From the NCBI RefSeq assembly GCF_000008765.1, contig NC_003030.1:98501-162500 (forward strand): DNA of 64,000 nucleotides, written 5' to 3'. Shown here piece by piece: positions 53,484 through 64,000 of this stretch (position 1 is its first letter; each line of letters begins with the position of its first letter). This stretch comes from Clostridium acetobutylicum ATCC 824. Lineage in GTDB: Bacteria > Bacillota > Clostridia > Clostridiales > Clostridiaceae. The position numbers were made by a program, and so were the translations under genes. The notes below the pieces were generated by a model. It was not told where the DNA came from and did not search any database. It saw only the letters and a program-made list of their open reading frames with translations.

Positions 53484-54420
53484 TTTTTCCTCCATTTACA
53501 AGTTCAATATATCTATCTTCAAGATTCTGTTGTCTCTTATAGATTTGTTCAATTCTAATCTTCTTCTCTGCTAAGCTTGAAGTGATATCAGGAACAGAAT
53601 CCAGTTTTGCTTTTGCTTCGAAAGTGTAAATACCATTACTTTCATCTGCTAGTTTAAAGTCGATAATAAATGAAATTTCTTTTAATGCTTCGGTACATTT
53701 ATCTTTTTCTTTTGTCATTATAACAACATTTTCAAAAGATTCAGTTTTGTGATCTTTGTTAGTTCCTTTTAATGTTTCAAAGGATTTTATTATTCCTCCA
53801 TCTATAAAAGCAACTCTGTCACAAAGTTGTTCTATTTCTGAAAGGATATGTGATGAAACAAAAATAGCCATTTTGTTTTCTTTTGCTTGTTTTTTCAAAA
53901 GGTTTCTGAACTCGATTATTCCGGTAGGATCAAGACCATTTGTAGGTTCGTCTAGTATTAAAAGCTTTGGTTTGCTGATTAATGCTTCAGCAAGGCCTAA
54001 ACGCTGTTTCATACCTAAAGAGTATTTTTTTACCTTTTCATCAAGTCTTCCACTTAATCCAACTGTATTACCTATTTTTTCGATATCTTCTTTAGTTATA
54101 TCTTTGTAGAATCTAGCTACCTGTTCTAAATTTTGTCTTCCTGTAAGGTAGCTGTATAATTCTGGGTTTTCCACAACAGCACCTACACAAGAAAGAGCTT
54201 CTTCTGCTTCCTTAGTTATATCGTGGCCTGAAATCATTACAGAACCTTTATCTGGAGTGATTAGCCCTACGAGCATTTTAATTGTAGTAGTTTTACCTGC
54301 TCCATTACGGCCTAAAAAGCCTAAGATTTCTCCTTCTTTTATAGAGAAACTTATACCTTTAATTATTTCTTTATTACCCAGCTTCTTGTATAAGTCTGTT
54401 ACCTCAAGTACGTTTGACAT
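53464..54420 (-). CDS. BcrA-type ABC exporter ATPase, paralogue
   Basis: A 318-residue ATPase. Walker A GRNGAGKTTTIKMLVGL (with Arg in place of the usual Pro after Gly), Q-loop GAVVENPELYSYLTGRQNL, signature KYSLGMKQRLGLAEAL and Walker B LLILDEPTNGLDPTG are present. It is closely similar along its length to the ATPase at 46086, so the two operons are old duplicates. AAAGGAGGATAACTC precedes the ATG at 54420. No adaptor lipoprotein gene accompanies this copy. Confidence 0.93.
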   Translation of the reverse strand: MSNVLEVTDLYKKLGNKEIIKGISFSIKEGEILGFLGRNGAGKTTTIKMLVGLITPDKGSVMISGHDITKEAEEALSCVGAVVENPELYSYLTGRQNLEQVARFYKDITKEDIEKIGNTVGLSGRLDEKVKKYSLGMKQRLGLAEALISKPKLLILDEPTNGLDPTGIIEFRNLLKKQAKENKMAIFVSSHILSEIEQLCDRVAFIDGGIIKSFETLKGTNKDHKTESFENVVIMTKEKDKCTEALKEISFIIDFKLADESNGIYTFEAKAKLDSVPDITSSLAEKKIRIEQIYKRQQNLEDRYIELVNGGKNDVESH

Positions 54421-54909
54421 GAGTTATCCTCCTTTATATTGATTTGCTTATTATTAATAAATTAATTTACCTTTAAATATTGAAAAGGATTTTTTTACAG
54501 TATAAAGTTTATATAAATAATTAAACTATTACTATTAAAATAGTAACTTGAAATGCATAAAATGTCAATGTGTAACAAAAGATGCAAATTAGTAAAAAAA
54601 ACTTTTAACATTTAGTAAAAATGTACTTTAAAAAAATGCATATGTGGGTAAAATGTTGTAAATAAGGCTTTTTATAAAAAGTTATTTGAAAATACAGCTA
54701 CATTAATAATTCTAACGATTAAAATTATTCAAATATACTTAATAAAAAATTAATATATATAAATATCCATAATTTTGAAATTTGATATTGAAAATTATAT
54801 GAAAAATAACTATAATTAAATAACTTAATAAATATATTAAGCTTCGGCTTAGCAATGAAGTAGGCAATATATCTAAATATTTATATAAAGAAGGGGGAAA
54901 GAAAAAACT
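54421..54909. other. AT-rich divergent promoter region
   Basis: About 490 bases between divergent genes, with no ORF seen. A small TTCG-capped hairpin (TAAGC-TTCG-GCTTA near 54838-54851) lies in the leader of the next gene. No known riboswitch motif was recognised. Confidence 0.4.
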
Positions 54910-55596
54910 ATGACTAATAACGATAAGAATAAGAAAATTGTACCTGAAGTAAAAGGAACACTTAGAAGCCATATGATTGAACTGCCAGAGGTTATTAGAA
55001 ACGCCACAGGTATAAGGGTTTTTGGCAAAAGACTTAAATCTTTTGTTTTTTCAACAGACGTTGCAGTAATAAGAAACACTAATGCAGATGCTGTAATTGC
55101 AGTCTATCCCTTTACTCCCCAACCAGTTATAACTGCGGCTATTGTGCTTGCAGCTGATGTTCCTGTATTTTGCGGTGTGGGTGGTGGCCTAACAATGGGC
55201 AAGAGAGTTGTAAATTTAGCTTTAGATGCTGAATTTAAAGGGGCTATGGGCGTTGTAGTTAATAGTCCTACACCCAATGACATTATTAGAGAAGTTAGAG
55301 AGACCATAGATATTCCTATAATTGTTACTGTTGTTTCTGAATATGAAGATGTTCAAGCAAGGATTGATTCTGGAGCTACAATATTAAATGTATCAGGTGC
55401 TAAAAGAACCTCTCATATAGTAAGAAGTATAAGAGAAAAGTTCCCTAGCATTCCCATAATAGCAACAGGAGGTAATAATGAAGCATCTATAATTGAGACT
55501 ATAGAGGCTGGAGCAAATGCTATAACGTATACTCCACCAACAACTGGAAAAATATTTGGAGATACAATGAACAGCTATAGAAAGAAATTTGAGTAG
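54910..55596 (+). CDS. TIM-barrel protein of unknown function
   Basis: A 228-residue single domain with the strand-turn-helix rhythm of a phosphate-binding TIM barrel: DAVIAVYPFTPQPVITAAIV, VPVFCGVGGGLTMGKRVVNL, GAMGVVVNSPTPNDIIREVR, GATILNVSGAKRTSHIVRSI, IPIIATGGNNEASIIETIEAG and ITYTPPTTGKIFGD. The GG(N)-plus-A-G-A pattern near the end resembles the phosphate site of ribulose-phosphate-binding barrels. It is often annotated simply as a hydrolase in clostridia. I cannot name a substrate. GAAGGGGGAAAG precedes the ATG. Confidence 0.7.
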   Translation: MTNNDKNKKIVPEVKGTLRSHMIELPEVIRNATGIRVFGKRLKSFVFSTDVAVIRNTNADAVIAVYPFTPQPVITAAIVLAADVPVFCGVGGGLTMGKRVVNLALDAEFKGAMGVVVNSPTPNDIIREVRETIDIPIIVTVVSEYEDVQARIDSGATILNVSGAKRTSHIVRSIREKFPSIPIIATGGNNEASIIETIEAGANAITYTPPTTGKIFGDTMNSYRKKFE

Positions 55597-55747
55597 AAGT
55601 ATAAAACTTTATATATTCTAAGGTATGGGGCTTCAAAAGTATGAACTTAGGTTATTTTTTAGTAATTATATATAGAAGGAATCAATTCACTTTTGAAGAA
55701 ACCCATTGAAATTGACTATATTTACGTAAAAATAAGAGGTGAAGAGC

Positions 55748-55915
55748 ATGATAGCTGAAGGAAATAATTGCAAACATTGTGATGAATTTAAGAACAAAGC
55801 ATGTAATGGAGAAGTTAATGACTGTATGTGTAAGAAGTGTCCAAGAAACTTAGGACAGTGTATAGTTACAAAGTATTGTAGAGAAACTGAATCAATTATT
55901 TATATTAATACATAG
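55748..55915 (+). CDS. Eight-cysteine miniprotein
   Basis: A 55-residue protein with cysteines at positions 8, 11, 19, 26, 28, 31, 38 and 44 (CKHC; CMCKKC). There is no signal peptide, and the spacing suggests a zinc or iron-sulfur site rather than exported disulfides. AAGAGGTGAAGAGC precedes the ATG at 55748. It lies 150 bases after the TIM-barrel gene with no terminator recognised between them. I do not recognise the family. Confidence 0.65.
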   Translation: MIAEGNNCKHCDEFKNKACNGEVNDCMCKKCPRNLGQCIVTKYCRETESIIYINT

Positions 55916-56017
55916 GGCACAACAAGAAAAATAGCAATAAAACGTTATCATAACGTGGTAATAAAAAATAAAATGATATAATAGGCTAAAATAGCAAAAA
56001 ATCGCTAGATATTAAGA

Positions 56018-56046
56018 TTGATGAAAAATTATGAAGATGATATAAT
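56018..56046 (+). promoter_or_regulatory. Promoter of the 56.1-56.4 kb unit
   Basis: TTGATG at 56018-56023 and TATAAT at 56041-56046 are separated by 17 bases. Transcription should begin near 56053. Confidence 0.65.
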
Positions 56047-56129
56047 GTAAACGTAATCAAGAATGATTGCACAAAGTAATTGTTTTAAATGCTAGGGGAT
56101 TCTAAAGTTATTTAATTAGTAGGAGTTCA

Positions 56130-56324
56130 ATGTTATATGTTAAGGTTTTTATTATGTGGGTGGTAAAAACAAAAGCATATTTCTTAGAGGCTCTTACAGG
56201 TTTCCAATGTAAAAGGGGTCTTACATTGGAAGGGCGCTTTAACTTTGTCGGCGGAAATATAACATATATGGATGACAAGGTTAAAGCAAGTTTTTTAGGG
56301 TTTAATTTAGGGAGTTTAATATAA
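56130..56324 (+). CDS. Short ORF, or part of a structured RNA
   Basis: A 64-codon frame from ATG 56130 behind TAGGAG, ending just before a terminator. The translation (MLYVKVFIMWVVKTKAYFLEA, then GFQCKRGLTLEGRFNFVGGN) has no recognised domain. The same DNA has marked pairing potential: an 11-bp perfect hairpin at 56202-56231 and a 9-bp closing helix (56134-56142 with 56260-56268). With a clean promoter and terminator the unit may be a small RNA of about 310 bases, possibly also coding. Confidence 0.4.
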   Translation: MLYVKVFIMWVVKTKAYFLEALTGFQCKRGLTLEGRFNFVGGNITYMDDKVKASFLGFNLGSLI

Positions 56325-56371
56325 AATAAAAGCTGTTATTTTAGGGATAATAACAGCCTTTATTTTTTTAT
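56325..56371. terminator. Terminator of the 56 kb unit, shared with the DUF4230-like gene
   Basis: AATAAA-A-GCTGTTATT pairs with AATAACAGC-C-TTTATT (one mismatch) and is followed by TTTTTT. The A-rich opposite side serves the convergent minus-strand gene, whose stop is at 56368. Confidence 0.85.
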
Positions 56372-57033
56372 TTTTTGAATTTTATGTTCAGATAATATTT
56401 AACACCGCTATTGTCTAGTATAGAATTTAATATGTTCTTTATAGATTTTTTTGAGTTTGAAAGAGCTTTATTATAATACGTATCTTCTAGCATTTTAGTG
56501 CTCATATCTTTTTTTACATTTTGCATAATAGCTTCATGCTCTTCAGTAGTTAATTTTATTTCGCCAAATCTAAAAAGACCGTTATCGGTTTGATATTGTG
56601 TTTTACTATCATCAATATTTATAGATTCTATTTGTGGGGTTGAAACATTAAGAGTTATTATTCTACTTTTGTTGTCTATACTTATATTCTCATTTTTTAA
56701 ATTAGATAAGTCAATGGAATAAGTGCCTGTACCAGTAAAAGATATATTTTGTAGCTTCTTAAAGATATCAAGATTTCCCCAGCTATTATCAATAGTTACT
56801 TTTTCACTTATCTGTGCCTCTGTTGTTATAAGCTTTTGTTTTTGTTCTATTTTTTTTATTAAGGTTTCCTTACTTATAAATTTTTTAGAAATGTCGTCTG
56901 CATCTGCAACTACCCAAGGTTTAGACTGGGATGTAGACATTTTATTAAAAACCTTATAAGCAGCAAAGAAACCAATTAGTATACATAAGAACATTATTAT
57001 AAAGAAAGTTTTCTTTTGTACTTTTATTTTCAA
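56368..57033 (-). CDS. DUF4230-like membrane-anchored protein
   Basis: A 221-residue protein with an N-terminal membrane anchor (FFIIMFLCILIGFFAAYKVF) and an extracellular domain. The KLITTEAQISEKVTID start, GTGTYSIDLSNLKNENISID strand and RIITLNVSTPQI pattern resemble DUF4230 proteins. The function is unknown. It lies 20 bases after the methyltransferase gene on the same strand and is probably co-transcribed with it. Confidence 0.65.
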   Translation of the reverse strand: MKIKVQKKTFFIIMFLCILIGFFAAYKVFNKMSTSQSKPWVVADADDISKKFISKETLIKKIEQKQKLITTEAQISEKVTIDNSWGNLDIFKKLQNISFTGTGTYSIDLSNLKNENISIDNKSRIITLNVSTPQIESINIDDSKTQYQTDNGLFRFGEIKLTTEEHEAIMQNVKKDMSTKMLEDTYYNKALSNSKKSIKNILNSILDNSGVKYYLNIKFKK

Positions 57034-57053
57034 TTTAATACCTCATTTCTTAA

Positions 57054-58214
57054 TTAGTAGGTTTGAAGAAAATCATATAATGCTGGATATACGTTTAAAT
57101 CAGCCATTAATTTCATATATGAGTCCATTGCTTCTTCATTTGAATCAGTCTTTTTTATGGCTCTAATAAGTAAGTTCTTAGGTGTTTCAAGAGGAGATAT
57201 GTATTCTACTGGAGTTACATCATACCCCTTTGCCTCTAACATAAGACTTCTCATTCCGTCTGTTAACACATCTGCAAATCTTGCTTTGAAAATACCATGC
57301 TTTAATATATCTTTAAATGGTTCATAACTATATTGAGATAACATCTCCTTGTGACAGCAAGGTACAGCAATAATAGCATCACTTTCTAACCTTATGCCAA
57401 GAGCTAAAGCCATATCTGTAGCAGTATCACATGCGTGAAGAGAAATAACCATGTTAATCTTTCTATCTGGTTTATAGTCATGTATATCCATAGCGTAAAA
57501 ATCCATATTTCTATACCCGAGTGTTTGGGCTATAGATTTTGATTTTTGGATTACAGCTTCAGATATATCAATGCCTATAAAACTACACTTTACTTTTTTT
57601 ACTTCTGTAAGATAGTAATTAAGAGCAAAGGTCAAGTACGATTTTCCGCAGCCACAGTCTAGTATGGTAATATGTTTATTTCTAGATATTGAATCCAATG
57701 TGGAGTCTATTAACTCAATAAAGTGATCTATTTGATTGTACTTTCTTATTTTGTCGTTTTTCACCTTATTGTCCTTTGTCATTATATCTATGGCTTTTAA
57801 TAAATCATTTGCTGGGCCGATTTTTATAAGGTAATTTCTATTTAATAAGGTTGAAGTTTTATCTTTCTCACTAGACTTTTCTATTATATTGATGTTTTTT
57901 ATATTAACGTTTTTATCATCAGCGGTAACAAGTACATTTGTTCCACGTTCGCTATAAATAAGTTCTAAAGAATCATAAGACACACAATTATTAATTATGG
58001 CTTCAATTAAAGAATCTATAGTGAATAAATCGGTTTTACCATTAAAATTAAAAGCGAGTTTATTATCGTTACTGTAAACAGCCTTTCCTGTAAAATGCTT
58101 AAGTCCTGAAGTGTATGTTATAGTAATTTCTTTAAAAATAGCCTCATTCTCTAGAAATCTATTTTTTATTCCAGATAATATTAAAGTTAATTTAGATAAA
58201 TTCTTCTTATTCAT
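57054..58214 (-). CDS. Class I SAM-dependent methyltransferase
   Basis: A 386-residue protein. The N-terminal 145 residues are a separate domain of unknown function. The methyltransferase fold follows: ITILDCGCGKSYLTFALNYYL (motif I), CSFIGIDISEAVIQKS, MVISLHACDTATDMALALG and the conserved VPCCHKEM cysteine pair. The layout matches clostridial proteins annotated only as methyltransferases; the HACDTATD and PCCH motifs suggest an RNA or protein substrate but do not prove one. Ribosome-site evidence is weak (AAGGACGGTGC upstream). Confidence 0.8.
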   Translation of the reverse strand: MNKKNLSKLTLILSGIKNRFLENEAIFKEITITYTSGLKHFTGKAVYSNDNKLAFNFNGKTDLFTIDSLIEAIINNCVSYDSLELIYSERGTNVLVTADDKNVNIKNINIIEKSSEKDKTSTLLNRNYLIKIGPANDLLKAIDIMTKDNKVKNDKIRKYNQIDHFIELIDSTLDSISRNKHITILDCGCGKSYLTFALNYYLTEVKKVKCSFIGIDISEAVIQKSKSIAQTLGYRNMDFYAMDIHDYKPDRKINMVISLHACDTATDMALALGIRLESDAIIAVPCCHKEMLSQYSYEPFKDILKHGIFKARFADVLTDGMRSLMLEAKGYDVTPVEYISPLETPKNLLIRAIKKTDSNEEAMDSYMKLMADLNVYPALYDFLQTY

Positions 58215-58462
58215 ATTTTAGCACCGTCCTTGAAATGTGGTTAAATATTTAAATTGATGTTATTTATATAAGATTCACTTTGGTTTTCATATATCAAATA
58301 TGTTACAAAATTAAGTTAATTATTCATTTAGAAATCCTATAATAAAAATGTAATTATATTTTATCATATTATGTATGTATATGATATAATTTAAAATGTG
58401 CGTTTGTTGCATAATAGAGTTAGAAATTTTAAAAATATTAGTGAAAATTGGGTGAAGGTCAT

Positions 58463-59401
58463 ATGCTAAAAGGCAAATATACAAAAATTGAAAAAGTAAA
58501 TGGTGTGGAGAGGGAATACCTTATAACTGATAAATACGGTATAACAATAGGAAGAATATTTATAGTGGATTTAAACAAAGATAATAGATTCTGTATGTTT
58601 AGAATGAAGATATATAAGCAAGGTAAAAGTATAAATACATACATTAAAGAGATCTTATCTGTTTTCATGGAGTTCCTATTTAAAAGTAATGATATCAATA
58701 AGGTAAATATAATTGTAGACGAGGAAGTAAGCACACAGCCGTTTGTTGAATTAGGATTTGCTTTTGAGGGAATTATTAATAAAAGTATTATTGAAAAAAA
58801 TGTACTTAAAGATGAGTTTTTATTTGGAATGGATTATAAGAACTATAATAGTGATAGAATAAATGTTTTTAAGCTATATGGTAAAAGTATAACACTAAAA
58901 GTATTGACGCCAGAGGATGCTGAGAATATGCTTCAATATTATATTAAAAATAAAGAGCACCTAAAGCCTTTTGAACCCGAGAGAGAAGAAAGTTTTTATA
59001 CGTTTGAAGCACAAAAACAGATGCTTATAGAGAATTATAAGCAATTTATAAATGGTGAAGGTACTAATTTTGGAATTTATAAGGACGCTAAGTTAATAGG
59101 TAAGATTCAAATATCCGGTACAATATATGGAGTATTTAAAAGTGCAATAATAGGATATTCTATTGATAAAGACTATCAAGGAAAAGGGTATATGAAGGAT
59201 GCACTTAGAGTTGCAGAAGCATACGCTTTTAATGTTATGAATTTGCATAGAATAGAAGCATCTGCACTAGTAGATAATTTGAGATCACAAAATGTTTTAA
59301 TTGGATGTGGTTTTGAAAAATTAGGAATAAATAAAAACTATCTATTTATAAATGGAAGATGGCAAGATCATATAACCTTTTATAAAACCAATAACAATTA
59401 A
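58463..59401 (+). CDS. Two-domain GNAT acetyltransferase
   Basis: A 312-residue protein with an N-terminal degenerate GNAT-like half (about 1-130: GRIFIVDLNKDNRFCMFRMK, VNIIVDEE, FVELGFAFEGII) and a C-terminal RimJ/RimL-type acetyltransferase (about 140-312). The latter has ITLKVLTPEDAENMLQYY, GYSIDKDYQGKGYMKDALRV (the acetyl-CoA loop QGKGYM) and HRIEASALVDNLRSQNVL. The ATG 58463 follows GGTGAAGG; TTG 58448 is unlikely. A role in N-terminal or small-molecule acetylation is plausible. Confidence 0.85.
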   Translation: MLKGKYTKIEKVNGVEREYLITDKYGITIGRIFIVDLNKDNRFCMFRMKIYKQGKSINTYIKEILSVFMEFLFKSNDINKVNIIVDEEVSTQPFVELGFAFEGIINKSIIEKNVLKDEFLFGMDYKNYNSDRINVFKLYGKSITLKVLTPEDAENMLQYYIKNKEHLKPFEPEREESFYTFEAQKQMLIENYKQFINGEGTNFGIYKDAKLIGKIQISGTIYGVFKSAIIGYSIDKDYQGKGYMKDALRVAEAYAFNVMNLHRIEASALVDNLRSQNVLIGCGFEKLGINKNYLFINGRWQDHITFYKTNNN

Positions 59402-59838
59402 AGGGGTATATAGGTATACTATAAGAAGAAAAATTTAATGATTTAGAGAATTTCAATATAAACTTAGCCTTGAGTATCAGTAGAGTTTAAATGTAGTAAA
59501 CGTAAAGAAAGGCTAATTAAACAAAGATAATTTGTAATAATAAGATATAAGACTAAGAAACTGTTTTAAAAAAAGTAGTACTATATTACATGTCGTCACC
59601 GAGAACTTGTTTCTTACAGTATTAAACATTTTTAAAATATTAAATAAAAGATGTTGACAAAGTTAAATGATGATGATATTATGTATAAGCTGTCTAGTGC
59701 AGCGGATAATTGAACTTTGAAAATTAAACAGAGAATTAAAGAACCAGCAATTCTTTTGAATAGAATTTATTCTATTTAAATAAATTTAGCGATGAGCTAA
59801 AGGAATACAGACTAGCATCTGTATTATATCAAACTTTT
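59402..59838 (+). promoter_or_regulatory. rRNA operon promoter and leader
   Basis: TTGACA at 59654-59659, a 17-base spacer and TATTAT at 59677-59682 form a strong promoter about 150 bases before 16S. Upstream are TTAGCCTT...AAGGCTAA and TAAGAAAC...GTTTCTTA dyads. AGGTATACT near 59413 resembles the rrf2/cooS motif, probably by chance. No gene is seen. Confidence 0.7.

Positions 59839-64000
<4,162 letters not shown>

Noticed and set aside
59402..59430. AGGTATACT upstream of the rRNA operon as a third Rrf2 site
   Set aside because: Only 9 bases match, with no palindrome partner; in AT-rich DNA this is plausibly chance.

Overview
The window looks like chromosomal DNA of a low-GC, Gram-positive solventogenic Clostridium. 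It is AT-rich, with strong AGGAGG ribosome sites, frequent TTG/GTG starts, a T-box leader, a large Bacillus-type SRP RNA, and the sporulation genes bofA and ytaF. The gene order (ilvC, siroheme genes, assimilatory sulfate operon, cooS, che cluster, dnaX-ybaB-recR, then an rRNA operon) matches my memory of the Clostridium acetobutylicum chromosome not far from its origin. That species call is recall plus inference; no search was run.

Layout. 1-2.6 kb: the tail of a polysaccharide deacetylase, then T-box-controlled ilvC and a UPF0756/DUF441 membrane protein, with three DnaA boxes between them. 2.6-11.8 kb: a LysR regulator divergent from a siroheme sulfite/nitrite reductase, then hemA-met8-hemC-cobA/hemD-hemL-hemB, which together make siroheme (and can feed B12). 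12.3-13.6 kb: a receptor-like protein that lacks the chemoreceptor signalling tip. 14.0-22.9 kb: one long sulfur operon (MetY-like enzyme, APS kinase, AprA/AprB-type APS reductase, an ABC importer, CysD, CysN). With the upstream siroheme enzyme it gives sulfate to APS to sulfite to sulfide to a sulfur amino acid. 23.3-27.4 kb: an amino-acid ABC importer behind a consensus promoter and an attenuator-like leader, then DeoR, a YdjM-like membrane protein and Rrf2. 27.5-29.4 kb: Ni-CO dehydrogenase, sharing an operator-like motif with rrf2. 29.6-35.5 kb: a small chemosensory operon (CheY, CheA, CheW, MCP, CheR) and a second CheY.

35.7-41.3 kb: housekeeping genes tadA, two tRNA-Ser genes, SRP RNA, dnaX, ybaB, recR, yaaL and bofA. 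41.3-45.8 kb, all on the minus strand: ytaF followed by a decayed polymorphic-toxin locus, with broken toxin C-termini and several still-open immunity-like genes. It is the most accessory-looking part of the window. 46.1-54.4 kb: two paralogous BcrA-type ABC export systems on opposite strands, flanking sfsA and a Nudix hydrolase, with a second DnaA-box cluster before sfsA. 54.9-59.4 kb: a TIM-barrel protein, an 8-cysteine miniprotein, a promoter-to-terminator unit that may be a structured RNA, a DUF4230-like protein, a methyltransferase and a two-domain acetyltransferase. 59.6-64.0 kb: an rRNA operon with complete 16S, a tRNA-free spacer and partial 23S.

Most of the window is ordinary core clostridial DNA. 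The observations most worth checking are the toxin/immunity graveyard, the candidate structured RNA near 56.1-56.4 kb, the two DnaA-box clusters, the shared Rrf2/cooS operator, the degenerate APS-kinase tail on CysN, and a MITE-like inverted repeat at 35.5 kb.
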